DNA of 55,274 nt, taken from contig CALVKT010000028.1 of assembly GCA_944333055.1 (NCBI GenBank), positions 1 through 55,274 on the forward strand, given 5' to 3'. Within the stretch, counting starts at the first letter, position 1; each line of letters opens with the position of its first letter. Below, one piece after another: positions 23,882-31,539 of this stretch. The DNA comes from an uncultured Clostridia bacterium. Its GTDB lineage: Bacteria > Bacillota > Clostridia > Christensenellales > Aristaeellaceae. The notes under the pieces are model-generated. The model worked only from the letters and a program-made list of their open reading frames with translations. It was not told the DNA's origin and did no database searches. The position numbers and the translations under genes were made by a program.

Positions 23882-23910
23882 ATTATACTTTATCTTTCTG
23901 CCGCTGTCTA
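23882..23910 (-). promoter_or_regulatory. promoter of the H2-sensor operon
   Basis: Minus strand: TAGACA (23905-23910), 17-bp spacer, TATAAT (23882-23887), about 65 bases upstream of the DRTGG start. Confidence 0.8.
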
Positions 23911-24014
23911 TGGATTCAGAAGCGAAATCTTCACACCGGCGGCGCGAAATCTCAGGTTTCCGGAGAAAACGAGGACTGCGCCGGGAGGAGGCGGCGGAAT
24001 TCGCAGCAGGGATA

Positions 24015-24045
24015 CAAAAAAAGAGGCTTCCGATAGAGAAGCCTC
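24015..24045 (-). terminator. Rho-independent terminator after the MATE gene
   Basis: GAGGCTTC (24023-24030) and GAAGCCTC (24038-24045) with seven or more T after the stem on the minus strand. Confidence 0.92.
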
Positions 24046-24060
24046 AAGCGCGGCGCGCGT

Positions 24061-25401
24061 TCATTTCATGGCGAATTCGCCCCGGCGCTTCATGCGCAGA
24101 AAGAGCGCGATGGTCAGCAGGGAGACGATCACGGACGTGACGGTGGCATTGAGCCAGATGCCGTTGAGCCCGATCGGATAGAGGATCACCATCAGCGCGA
24201 GCGGCACGACCAGCGAGTTCGCCGCGGAGAGGACGGACGCCGGCGCCGGCTTGTCGATGGCGATCAGGAAGCTCTGCATGGCGAAGGGGAACCAGCGCAG
24301 CAGGTTGACCAGGCAGTACAGCCGCAGCGCATCCACCGCCATCGGCAGCAGGTCGCGGTTTCCCTCCTCCAGGAACAGGGAGACGAGCGCTTCCGGGAAC
24401 ATCTGCATCAGCGCCATGCCGCCGATGGAGATGACGGCGCTGGCCACGAGCGTGCACAGGACGATGCGCTTGACCCGGTCCCACTTCCGGCTGCCCCAGT
24501 TGTAGCCGATGGCGGGCTGGAGCGAATCGCAGGAGCCGTACAGAAACTGCTGAACGAGATCGCCGATGTTGATCAGGATGCCGTAGACGGTCACTGCCGC
24601 CGTGCCGCCCATCTTGAGCAGCACCACGTTCATCAGGATGGACGTGATTCTGGACGCCATGATGTTCAGGAAGTTCGGGAATCCGCTGGAGACAAACTGG
24701 CGCACGATGTGAAGGCTGAAACGCGGCCTGCAAAAGCGGAGCGTCAGCTTGCCGCACAGGAAGGGGATCAGCGCCAGAAACGCGCAGAAGACCATGCCGC
24801 CCGCCACGGCGATGGGCGAACCGACGATCCCCAACTGCCAGACACAGATGCAAAAGTACTGGGCGATCAGGATGACGGCGGACATGATGATGTTCAGCGC
24901 CATGCTGCTCTTGATCTTCCCGCAGATGCGCAGATAATTGTCCATGGCAAAGACGATGGTGGAGAAGGGCGAAAAACAGGCGTATGTGCGCAGATAGGCG
25001 ACGCCCAGCCGGGCGAGCTCGCCCTGCGCGCCCATGACGCTCAGGATCAGCGGCGCGAGCGCAAAGAGCACGGCGCCCGAAATCGCGCCCAGGACGACGA
25101 TGGTGATGCAGGCGCAGGTGAAGTCGTTGTTGGCCGCAGCGCGGTCCTCCTTGCCCAGCGCGATGGAGATCGGGACAGCCGATCCCACGCCGATCATATC
25201 CGCCAGGGAATTGTTGATCAGGACGAAGGGGAGGGCCAGATTCATGGCCGCAAAGGCGGTCTCGCCCAGAAAGCTGCCCACGAAGATGCTGTCGAATATG
25301 CCCCACAGCGAGGAGGCCAGCATGCTGATGGCGCCGGGAATGGCGACGGTCAGAAACAGCTTGACGGGCGAGGTCCTGGTGTACAGATCGAAACTATTCA
25401 T
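24061..25401 (-). CDS. MATE-family multidrug/sodium antiporter
   Basis: 446 residues with about twelve transmembrane helices in two homologous halves (for example IPGAISMLASSLWGIFDSIFVG near the N-terminus and a similar unit at about 230-260). The family exports cationic drugs or metabolites using Na+ or H+ gradients. Its start codon overlaps the stop of the cytidylate-kinase-like gene by four bases (ATGA). A MarR regulator is encoded upstream on the same strand, which fits drug-inducible expression. Ends at a strong terminator. Confidence 0.93.
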   Translation of the reverse strand: MNSFDLYTRTSPVKLFLTVAIPGAISMLASSLWGIFDSIFVGSFLGETAFAAMNLALPFVLINNSLADMIGVGSAVPISIALGKEDRAAANNDFTCACITIVVLGAISGAVLFALAPLILSVMGAQGELARLGVAYLRTYACFSPFSTIVFAMDNYLRICGKIKSSMALNIIMSAVILIAQYFCICVWQLGIVGSPIAVAGGMVFCAFLALIPFLCGKLTLRFCRPRFSLHIVRQFVSSGFPNFLNIMASRITSILMNVVLLKMGGTAAVTVYGILINIGDLVQQFLYGSCDSLQPAIGYNWGSRKWDRVKRIVLCTLVASAVISIGGMALMQMFPEALVSLFLEEGNRDLLPMAVDALRLYCLVNLLRWFPFAMQSFLIAIDKPAPASVLSAANSLVVPLALMVILYPIGLNGIWLNATVTSVIVSLLTIALFLRMKRRGEFAMK

Positions 25402-26054
25402 GCTTGATTCCTTTCATGTGCGATCGAGGGTTCACCGTCCGTCCGGGAAAACCATGCGCGGATGTACGCCGCCAGCGCGGGGACGATCGCCTTGATCTCC
25501 ACGCCGGTCGTGTTGACACACAGGTGGTACGAGGCACGCGCGCCCCATGGGGCCTCGGTGTACAGCGCCCTGTAGCGCGCGCGGCCCTTGTCGATCTCGC
25601 GGATCTTGCGCGCCATCTCCTGCGGCGAGATCGTCTCCCCCTGCTTCATGCGCGCCATGCAGCGGCGCATCTTCTCCTCCTGACCGGCGTACACGAAGAG
25701 GTTGAACGGCCGCTCGCCTGCGAGGATCACATCGGCGCAGCGCCCGATGATCACGCAATTCCCCTGCCTGCCCAGCCGCTCGATGATCCGCTTCTGCTCC
25801 GCCTGAATACGGATGGCCTCCAGCGCGGCGCCGCTCATGCGGCTGCCCTGAAAGCGGTTCCCGATGGTCAGCGGGTACGAGGCGAGGAAGCGCTTGCTCA
25901 GGATGTGCGCGGCGTATGCCTCGTCCAGCCCTTGCTGCCGGGCGATCATGGCGATGATTTCCTTGTCATAGTAGGCGAGCTGCAAGGCGTCCGAGAGGCG
26001 CTTGCCCAGCTCGCGGCCTCCGCTTCCAAATTCTCTGCTGACGGTGATGATCAC
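25398..26054 (-). CDS. cytidylate-kinase-like family protein (copy 1)
   Basis: 218 residues. N-terminal ITVSREFGSGGRELGKRLSDAL holds the P-loop variant (SREFGSGGRE) of the cytidylate-kinase-like family; CVIIGRCADVIL is the following conserved strand-loop; IREIDKGRARYR and VNTTGVEI are lid and C-terminal features. Family members are widespread in gut Clostridia, but a substrate is not established; a small-molecule phosphotransferase is likely. It starts at GTG 26054, supported by a GGGGGG site at 26061-26067. Coupled to the MATE gene by overlap. A paralogue lies at 27988-28590. Confidence 0.85.
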   Translation of the reverse strand: MIITVSREFGSGGRELGKRLSDALQLAYYDKEIIAMIARQQGLDEAYAAHILSKRFLASYPLTIGNRFQGSRMSGAALEAIRIQAEQKRIIERLGRQGNCVIIGRCADVILAGERPFNLFVYAGQEEKMRRCMARMKQGETISPQEMARKIREIDKGRARYRALYTEAPWGARASYHLCVNTTGVEIKAIVPALAAYIRAWFSRTDGEPSIAHERNQA

Positions 26055-26199
26055 GATGATTCCCCCCTGTTCTCTCTCGTCCGGGACAGAAAAAGCGCGC
26101 GCGGTTATCTGTTTCAATAACCGGGCGCACCCGACATCTTCCATTCGACGGCGGCTCATTATAAGCCGAGCATTGCGATGCTCCGTCCTCCGATGACCC

Positions 26200-26652
26200 C
26201 TATTCCATTGCGCGGCGCGCGAGTCCGGCCACGAGCCGGCCCTTGTACTTCTCAAGCGCCGATATCAGCGCGGCGCATTCCGCATCATCCAGGCTCGAAA
26301 ACGCCTTGCGATCCTCCTCCAGAAACGGCTCGATGACCGCCCGCGTCACCCGCAGGCCCGCTTCGGTCAGATAGATCTCCTTGCTCTTCCTGTTCCCCGG
26401 CGAAAAGCGAAGCGCGACGAGGCCCTGCCTTTGCAGCGTCTTGAGCGCCGCGTTGACCGTCTGCCGGGGATAGCCCCATGCCTCGCAGAGCGCCTTCTGC
26501 GTGTAGACCGCATCCCCCGCCGCCAGGGAATACAGGATGTAAAAGGCCGTGCCGGACAGGCCGTGGGCTTTGGCATACGCCTGACAGATGCCGTCCGCCT
26601 GATTGCAGATCCGGATGAACGCTGCCAGCCGCGCCGTCTTCTGATCGATCAT
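26200..26652 (-). CDS. MarR-family transcriptional regulator
   Basis: 150 residues. Winged helix-turn-helix: a helical dimerisation N-terminus, then KALCEAWGYPRQTVNAALKTLQRQGLVALRFSPGNRKSKEIYLTEAG with the recognition helix and wing, and a C-terminal helix pair. MarR proteins repress transporters and are released by phenolic or drug ligands. AAAGGAG precedes ATG 26652. A perfect 8-bp-arm inverted repeat (26664-26685) between its promoter and start is probably its own operator. The genes downstream (cytidylate-kinase-like, MATE) probably belong to its operon. Confidence 0.93.
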   Translation of the reverse strand: MIDQKTARLAAFIRICNQADGICQAYAKAHGLSGTAFYILYSLAAGDAVYTQKALCEAWGYPRQTVNAALKTLQRQGLVALRFSPGNRKSKEIYLTEAGLRVTRAVIEPFLEEDRKAFSSLDDAECAALISALEKYKGRLVAGLARRAME

Positions 26653-26663
26653 GCGCGCTCCTT

Positions 26664-26685
26664 TTTTGTCCGAATTGGGACAAAA
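26664..26685 (-). promoter_or_regulatory. candidate MarR operator
   Basis: TTTTGTCC (26664-26671) and GGACAAAA (26678-26685), perfect arms with a 6-bp centre, positioned right after the -10 box and before the ribosome-binding site. Autorepression by the MarR protein is the simplest reading. Confidence 0.75.
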
Positions 26686-26687
26686 TG

Positions 26688-26716
26688 ATGATACATCGTA
26701 TCCGGGGAATTGTCAA
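26688..26716 (-). promoter_or_regulatory. promoter of the marR-MATE operon
   Basis: Minus strand: TTGACA (26711-26716), 17-bp spacer, TATCAT (26688-26693). Confidence 0.85.
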
Positions 26717-26832
26717 TCCCCTTTGGCGAATTTCTCGCCGCATACCGCGCCTTCCCCTCCAGCATCCGCGCCGCAGCGGCGATGATGACCGCAGCACAGA
26801 CAAAAAAGCGGCCTCACAACAAGAGATCAACA

Positions 26833-26861
26833 TTGACTTGCCGTGCAGCTTGTGATATGAT
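26833..26861 (+). promoter_or_regulatory. promoter driving the leader/attenuator
   Basis: TTGACT (26833-26838), 17-bp spacer, TATGAT (26856-26861). Expected transcription start about 26867. Confidence 0.8.
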
Positions 26862-26871
26862 CAACAAAAAT

Positions 26872-26925
26872 ATGTTTCTGCCGAGAAACGCTTATTTTTG
26901 CTCCGTTAGGCCGTGGAAGGAGTAA
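26872..26925 (+). CDS. putative 17-residue leader peptide
   Basis: The first ATG after the predicted transcription start opens a 17-codon frame (MFLPRNAYFCSVRPWKE). Its codons lie across the left half of the terminator hairpin and its stop is in the right arm. This arrangement resembles leader peptides of translation-controlled attenuators upstream of ribosome-targeting resistance genes, in which a stalled ribosome opens the terminator. No Shine-Dalgarno is seen, and transcription would start only about five bases upstream, so translation would be leaderless-like. I am not sure it is translated. Confidence 0.35.
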   Translation: MFLPRNAYFCSVRPWKE

Positions 26926-26940
26926 AAATAAGCGTTTTTT
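26886..26940 (+). terminator. intrinsic terminator/attenuator
   Basis: AAACGCTTATTTTT (26886-26899) pairs with AAAAATAAGCGTTT (26924-26937), followed by a T run to 26940. It ends the short transcript from the promoter at 26833 at about 70 nt, unless antiterminated. Confidence 0.85.
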
Positions 26941-26966
26941 CATTCAATATCTGTCTGGAGGTCCAT

Positions 26967-27047
26967 ATGATGCTGCCGGAAATGAGACAAAAGAGCATAT
27001 CGCCAGAACATGCGCGCGCCCGTATGCGCCGGAAGACGCCGCCATAA
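26967..27047 (+). CDS. short ORF after the attenuator, possibly a truncated gene
   Basis: 26 codons (starts MMLPEMRQKS), with a well-placed site (CTGGAGG, about six bases before the ATG) directly after the terminator. The promoter-leader-terminator-RBS-ATG order implies that a regulated gene once started here. The frame stops after 26 residues and the following 200 bases hold no continuation that I recognise, so it may be a decayed gene or a second regulatory peptide. Confidence 0.35.
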   Translation: MMLPEMRQKSISPEHARARMRRKTPP

Positions 27048-27201
27048 ACCCGCCCGCCGGCGGAAGCTTCCGGATGTGTCGGAAACGCCAATCGCCCCCG
27101 TGACGGAAAAAGGGGCGGCCGCACTTAAGAGAGACACGCAAAAGACAATCGAATACACCGTAAATAGCATCAGCCCGCCGGGGCTTCATGGATTGTGTAG
27201 T

Positions 27202-27238
27202 AGGCCAGCGTTACACAAACGCCGGCCTGTTTGATTTT
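27202..27238 (+). promoter_or_regulatory. hairpin before the membrane-protein gene
   Basis: AGGCCAGCGTT (27202-27212) pairs with AACGCCGGCCT (27218-27228), with one mismatch, and GTTTGATTTT follows. It lies directly before the AAGGAG site of the next gene and could be a terminator for upstream readthrough or an attenuator. Confidence 0.55.
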
Positions 27239-27254
27239 AAGGAGTGAGAGAAAT

Positions 27255-27950
27255 ATGTGGCTTTTATTGGGCACGACATTGACAGCAAGTTTTTTTGACA
27301 GTTTGAATCCGTCCGCTCTTGCGCAGCAGATGCTGCTTCAGGCTCTGGTCAAGAAGAAACGCCATATCTGGTTCTTTATCTCCGGCATTGGCGCGGCAAA
27401 TCTGGCAATGGGCCTGGCCATCTATTATGGAATTGCCGCGTGGGCATCAAAATTCCTCATGAGCATGATACGCGCGTATCCCCTGTACGTATATGGGGCA
27501 GCAGCAACAGGCGGTTTCGTCCTTTTGGCCGTCGGCATCCGGCTCATCATCAGGACAGCACAAAGCAAAGGAGGTCAAGATGATGACGGCTGTGAGGAGG
27601 CCGGCCATGTCAAGGCCCCCGCCCAGCTTTCCCCCATATCCCTGCTGATCATGGGCGCCGCGTTTTGCATGGTGGAATTGACGAGCGCATTCCCGTATTT
27701 TGGTTTTCTGGCGCTCTTGACAAGTTATCATCTGTCATTCCCATTGGCGCTGTTGTTTATGCTCATATATAACTTCATGTATGTACTCCCGCTTATCCTG
27801 CTCTACTTTGGATACAACCGATTCCAGGGGACGACTGCAATCAAAAGACTGGAACGCGTCATGGATCAAGTGTCATCGTACATCGTACCGGTTGCAGTCA
27901 GTTTGGCAGGGCTTCTTCTTCTTTACTATGGGATCACGGCTCTGTGCTAA
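27255..27950 (+). CDS. polytopic membrane protein, GAP/LysE-like transporter
   Basis: 231 residues with six or so transmembrane helices. The N-terminal motif SFFDSLNPSALAQQMLLQAL resembles the D-x-x-NP signature of GAP (Sap)-type and related small exporters of the LysE superfamily. A polar loop near 105-120 (QSKGGQDDDGCEEAGHVKAP) splits it into two halves. It starts at ATG 27255, with AAGGAG ten bases upstream. Substrate unknown. The following cytidylate-kinase-like gene begins 37 bases after it, so they are probably co-transcribed, as at the MATE locus. Confidence 0.8.
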   Translation: MWLLLGTTLTASFFDSLNPSALAQQMLLQALVKKKRHIWFFISGIGAANLAMGLAIYYGIAAWASKFLMSMIRAYPLYVYGAAATGGFVLLAVGIRLIIRTAQSKGGQDDDGCEEAGHVKAPAQLSPISLLIMGAAFCMVELTSAFPYFGFLALLTSYHLSFPLALLFMLIYNFMYVLPLILLYFGYNRFQGTTAIKRLERVMDQVSSYIVPVAVSLAGLLLLYYGITALC

Positions 27951-27987
27951 GCCGACGGACGTAAAACATGTTGAGGGAGGCGTTCTT

Positions 27988-28590
27988 ATGAATAGAATCA
28001 TCACCATCAGCCGCGAATTTGGAAGCGGCGGCCGGGAAGTGGGCAGACGTTTGGCGCAAGCGCTGACAATCGCATACTATGACCAGGAGATTGTGACTGC
28101 CTTGATCAATAGAACCCCGGAAGCCGAAGAATACATCCGCTATATGGCAGCAAAACGCCCGCTTCCGCTGCTGCCGATTACAACGGCCCGCACATTCGGT
28201 GTGCCCACAAACTGCGCCGTCGCGAAAAACCTGAACTTCTATATACAGGAAAGCAGCGTGATACGGGAAGCAGCAGAGCGATCCGATTGCGTGATCGTAG
28301 GACGGTGTGCGGACTACATTTTGCAGGATTTGAAACCCTTTCGGCTGTTTATCTATGCGGATATGAGATTCAAAATCGAGCGCTGCCGGGAAAAAGGGGC
28401 TGACGCAGCAGAGATGACGGACAAAGCGCTGCAACAGAAGATGATATCGATTGACAAGAGAAGGGCGCATTATTACCAATTCTACACGGGGCGAAACTGG
28501 GGCGATAAGGCGAACTATGATGTATGCATCAACACAACCCATGCCGACATGGGGAAAATCGTCCTTGCCATAGAGAAGTGCATCCTTTGA
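27988..28590 (+). CDS. cytidylate-kinase-like family protein (copy 2)
   Basis: 200 residues, paralogue of the gene at 25398. Matching blocks are ITISREFGSGGREVGRRLAQAL, the AYYDQEI strand, CVIVGRCADYIL and IDKRRAHYYQFYTGRNWGDKANYDVCINTTHAD. AGGGAGG precedes ATG 27988. The P-loop and lid features are intact, so it is probably an active kinase of unknown substrate. Both copies are next to a membrane transporter gene. Codon use is less GC-rich than the neighbours and the identity between copies is moderate, so this is an old duplication or separate acquisition. Confidence 0.85.
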   Translation: MNRIITISREFGSGGREVGRRLAQALTIAYYDQEIVTALINRTPEAEEYIRYMAAKRPLPLLPITTARTFGVPTNCAVAKNLNFYIQESSVIREAAERSDCVIVGRCADYILQDLKPFRLFIYADMRFKIERCREKGADAAEMTDKALQQKMISIDKRRAHYYQFYTGRNWGDKANYDVCINTTHADMGKIVLAIEKCIL

Positions 28591-28650
28591 CAGCATGGGG
28601 CGGCGTCCGAACGGCTGCATCTCATGATCGTCTTTTCACTGTCTGGAATC

Positions 28651-28677
28651 AAAAAAAGCCCATGCACTTGCATGGGT
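28651..28677 (-). terminator. Rho-independent terminator of the nfn operon
   Basis: CCCATGC and GCATGGG form a 7-8-bp stem; on the minus strand the stem is followed by seven T. It lies 170 bases beyond the NfnB stop codon, and may be shared with the plus-strand gene ending at 28590. Confidence 0.75.
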
Positions 28678-28732
28678 TTGCGCGCCCATGAAGACGCACG
28701 CACATCGTCGATCTTTGACATTCATACCGTCA

Positions 28733-28763
28733 ACGCCCATGCAGTCTTCTGCTGCATGGGCGT
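28733..28763. repeat. second CCCATGCA-type hairpin
   Basis: ACGCCCATGCAG (28733-28744) and CTGCATGGGCGT (28752-28763) make a 12-bp perfect stem. It shares the CCCATGCA core with the terminator at 28651-28677. No T run directly follows. Confidence 0.6.
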
Positions 28764-28850
28764 CTGCCGTTTCAAGTACAGGGGCGCCCGCAGGGCGCGA
28801 CTATGCGAATCCCCCGAACCGGGACAGCGCTCCGGCGTTCCCCTGTTCCC

Positions 28851-30248
28851 TCACGCGTGCTTCTCGCGGATGTACGCGTCGATCGCCCTGGCGGCCTGCT
28901 TGCCCGCGCCCATGGCGAGGATGACCGTCGCCGCGCCGGTGACCGCGTCGCCGCCGGCGTAGACGCCTTCGCGGCTGGTCAGGCCGTCCTCGCCGTTGGT
29001 CACGATGCAGCCGTGGCGGTTGGTCTCCAGGCCCGGCGTCGTGCTGCGGATGAGCGGGTTCGGGCTGGTGCCGATGGCCATGATCATCGTGTCCACGTCG
29101 AGCGTGAATTCGCTGCCCTCCTTGACGACCGGACGGCGGCGGCCGGAGGCGTCCGGCTCGCCCAGCTCCATCTCCACGCAGCGCATGCCGCGCACGAAGC
29201 CGTTCTCGTCGCCGAGCACCTCGACCGGGTTGGTCAGCGTCCTGAAGACGATGCCCTCCTCCATCGCATGCTCGACCTCCTCGCGGCGGGCGGGCAGCTC
29301 CTGCATGCCGCGGCGGTAGACGATGGTGACCTCCTGCGCGCCCAGGCGCCTGGCGCTGCGCGCCGCGTCCATGGCGACGTTGCCGCCGCCCACAACGGCT
29401 ACCCGGTTGCTCTTCATGATCGGTGTCTTGCTGCCGGGCAGGTACGCCTTCATCAGGTTGATGCGCGTGAGGTATTCGTTGGCGGAGTAGACGCCCTTGA
29501 GGCTCTCGCCGGGGATGCCCATGAAGCGCGGCAGGCCCGCGCCGGAGGCGATGTACACCGCCTCAAAGCCCATCTCAAAGAGCTCGTCGATGGTCAGCAC
29601 CTTGCCGATGACCATGTTGGTGAAGATCTCCACGCCCATCGCCCTGAGCCCGTCGATCTCCTGACGGACGATCTGCTTGGGCAGGCGGAACTCCGGAATG
29701 CCGTAGACCAGCACGCCGCCCGCCGTGTGCAGCGCTTCATATACGGTGACCTGATAGCCCAGCTTCGCCAGATCGCCCGCGGCGGTCAGGCCGGACGGGC
29801 CCGCGCCGATGACGGCGACCTTGTGCCCGTTCTGCTGCGGCTTGTGCGGCGCTTCGCCGGCGTGCTCGCGGTGCCAGTCGGCCACGAAGCGCTCCAGACG
29901 GCCGATGGCCACCGGCTCGCCCTTCACGCCGCGCACGCACTTGCCCTCGCACTGGCTCTCCTGCGGGCAGACGCGGCCGCACACGGCCGGCAGCGCGGAG
30001 GAGGCGGAGAGCACGCGGTACGCGCCTTCCATGTCCTCCGCGGCCACGCGCTCGATGAACGCGGGGATGTCGATCTGCACCGGGCAGGCGGAGACGCAGG
30101 GCTTTTTCGGGCAGTTCAGGCAGCGCCGCGCCTCGCCGACGGCCATCTCCCACGTATAGCCCAGCGCGACCTCGTCAAAGTTGCGGCTGCGCACGTCCGG
30201 GTCCTGCGCGGGCATCGGGCATTTCTTCATGTCCATGTTGCGCGCCAT
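28851..30248 (-). CDS. nfnB: NfnB (NADPH/ferredoxin bifurcating transhydrogenase, large subunit)
   Basis: 465 residues. Homologous to the small subunit of NADPH glutamate synthase. N-terminal [4Fe-4S] ligands in ARRCLNCPKKPCVSACP and CGRVCPQESQCEGKC; FAD Rossmann motif KVAVIGAGPSGLTAAG; NADPH-binding motif NRVAVVGGGNVAMDAARSA; and a C-terminal FAD contact AGGDAVTGAATVILAMG. With NfnA it bifurcates electrons from NADPH to ferredoxin and NAD+ (or the reverse), balancing the NADH/NADPH/ferredoxin pools that the hydrogenase uses. GGGAGG precedes ATG 30248. The partner gene next to it argues against glutamate synthase itself. Confidence 0.93.
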   Translation of the reverse strand: MARNMDMKKCPMPAQDPDVRSRNFDEVALGYTWEMAVGEARRCLNCPKKPCVSACPVQIDIPAFIERVAAEDMEGAYRVLSASSALPAVCGRVCPQESQCEGKCVRGVKGEPVAIGRLERFVADWHREHAGEAPHKPQQNGHKVAVIGAGPSGLTAAGDLAKLGYQVTVYEALHTAGGVLVYGIPEFRLPKQIVRQEIDGLRAMGVEIFTNMVIGKVLTIDELFEMGFEAVYIASGAGLPRFMGIPGESLKGVYSANEYLTRINLMKAYLPGSKTPIMKSNRVAVVGGGNVAMDAARSARRLGAQEVTIVYRRGMQELPARREEVEHAMEEGIVFRTLTNPVEVLGDENGFVRGMRCVEMELGEPDASGRRRPVVKEGSEFTLDVDTMIMAIGTSPNPLIRSTTPGLETNRHGCIVTNGEDGLTSREGVYAGGDAVTGAATVILAMGAGKQAARAIDAYIREKHA

Positions 30249-30249
30249 G

Positions 30250-31092
30250 TCACTGCACCTCCCTGTTGAGCAGGTTGCAGCTCGCCTCGCGGGCGTGCTG
30301 CTCAAACTCGCGGTACATCGTGCCGCGCTTCATCGCCTCGTCAAAGTCGACGAGATGGCCGTCGAAGTCCGGCCCGTCCACGCAGGCGAACTTCGTCTCG
30401 CCGCCCACCGTCAGGCGGCAGCCGCCGCACATACCGGTCCCGTCGATCATGATCGGGTTCATGGAGACGACGGTCTTGATGCCGTAACGCTTCGTCACGG
30501 CGCACACGAACTTCATCATCACCAGCGGGCCGATGGCGATCACCTCGTCGTAGGCGTTGCCTTCCTCAATCAGCTTCTCCAGCGCGGCCGTCACCAGACC
30601 CTTTTCGCCGCGGCTGCCGTCGTCCGTCATCAGGATCAGCCTGTCGCTGGCGGCCGCAAATTCCTCCTCCAGAATCACCAGATCGCTGCTTCGAAAGCCC
30701 ACCACGGCGTGCACCTCGCAGCCCAGGTCGTGCAGCTTCCTGGCCACGGGATAGGCGATGGCGCAGCCCACGCCGCCGCCCACGACGGCGACCTTTTTGA
30801 TGCCGTCCGTCTGCGTGGGCTTGCCCAGCGGGCCGACGAAGTCGCACAGCGCCTCGCCCTCCCGCATGGCGTCCAGCTCCATCGTGGAGGCGCCCACGAT
30901 CTGATAGATGACCGTCACCGTGCCGGCCTCGCGGTCAAAATCCGCGATCGTCAGCGGGATGCGCTCGCTGTCCTCGTGCGCGCGGAAGATGATGAACTGA
31001 CCCGGTTCGGCCTTGCGGGCGACGAACGGCGCCTTGACGACCATCCGGCTGACCGTCGGGTTCAGGCGTTCCTTTTTGAGAATGGTAAACAT
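30250..31092 (-). CDS. nfnA: NfnA (bifurcating transhydrogenase, FAD/[2Fe-2S] subunit)
   Basis: 280 residues, of the dihydroorotate-dehydrogenase electron-transfer (PyrK-like) type. N-terminal FAD-binding RIPLTIADFDREAGTVTVIYQIVG; NAD-binding KVAVVGGGVGCAIAYPVARKL; C-terminal [2Fe-2S] ligands in DGTGMCGGCRLTVGGETKFACVDG. Shows the usual SudB/NfnA organisation. It starts at ATG 31092 with GGAGGG upstream and ends one base before the NfnB start, so the two are co-transcribed and coupled. Confidence 0.93.
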   Translation of the reverse strand: MFTILKKERLNPTVSRMVVKAPFVARKAEPGQFIIFRAHEDSERIPLTIADFDREAGTVTVIYQIVGASTMELDAMREGEALCDFVGPLGKPTQTDGIKKVAVVGGGVGCAIAYPVARKLHDLGCEVHAVVGFRSSDLVILEEEFAAASDRLILMTDDGSRGEKGLVTAALEKLIEEGNAYDEVIAIGPLVMMKFVCAVTKRYGIKTVVSMNPIMIDGTGMCGGCRLTVGGETKFACVDGPDFDGHLVDFDEAMKRGTMYREFEQHAREASCNLLNREVQ

Positions 31093-31144
31093 GACCGGCC
31101 CTCCATTGAAAGCGTGATGGGATCTCAGGGGAAACATGAAAATC

Positions 31145-31173
31145 ATTATACCGCCTGACGGCGCGAATGTAAA
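31145..31173 (-). promoter_or_regulatory. promoter of the nfnAB operon
   Basis: Minus strand: TTTACA (31168-31173), 17-bp spacer, TATAAT (31145-31150). Confidence 0.82.
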
Positions 31174-31215
31174 TGGGCAAGTTTTCAAAAGCGCGCGCCT
31201 GCGCGCCGCTCCGCC

Positions 31216-31512
31216 TCAGAAGAGGCCCCGATTGTATCGGAACTGCCCATACAGAATCCACGCCAGGCCGATCGCGATGCCCGCCAGGATGACCGCCGCC
31301 GCGGCCGTCTCCCGCTCGATGCACGCGGCGATCACCAGGGACACCCCGATGGCGAACGTGCCGCGCCCCACGGCCTTCGCGTATCGGGGCATGTCCGCCG
31401 CACGCACGCGCCGGCGGTTGCAGGCGTGTATCGTGTGCACATTCCCCCGCATGTTCGTCACGCCCAGCACGCACAGGCACAGGCCGACGATCCAGAGCAT
31501 CGTGCGGTCCAT
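31216..31512 (-). CDS. small integral membrane protein of unknown function
   Basis: 98 residues, mostly hydrophobic, with three probable transmembrane helices (LWIVGLCLCVLGVTN near the N-terminus, FAIGVSLVIAACI, AAVILAGIAIGLAWILYG) and a basic loop between the first two. No family recognised. AGGAGGACGCC before ATG 31512 is a strong site. It lies 27 bases downstream of the gene at 31540 on the same strand, so probably co-transcribed with it. Confidence 0.75.
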   Translation of the reverse strand: MDRTMLWIVGLCLCVLGVTNMRGNVHTIHACNRRRVRAADMPRYAKAVGRGTFAIGVSLVIAACIERETAAAAVILAGIAIGLAWILYGQFRYNRGLF

Positions 31513-31539
31513 GGCGTCCTCCTTTCAGTCGGCGCCCGC

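Larger units (their letters stand above)
26717..27254. other. intergenic region with attenuator-like element, 538 bp
   Basis: From 26833 there is a promoter, a 17-codon ORF, a terminator and a short ORF (all listed separately). Near 27202-27238 lies a further hairpin just before the membrane protein gene. The remaining bases show no credible gene. Base composition around 26820-26960 is clearly more AT-rich than the flanks. Confidence 0.65.

Noticed and set aside
26940-27170. Minus-strand frame with hydrophobic N-terminus (MLFTVYSIVFCV)
   Set aside because: No ribosome-binding site and the rest of the frame is low quality; likely chance.
28851-30248. Glutamate synthase small subunit
   Set aside because: The adjacent NfnA-type gene and absent large subunit point to the bifurcating transhydrogenase.
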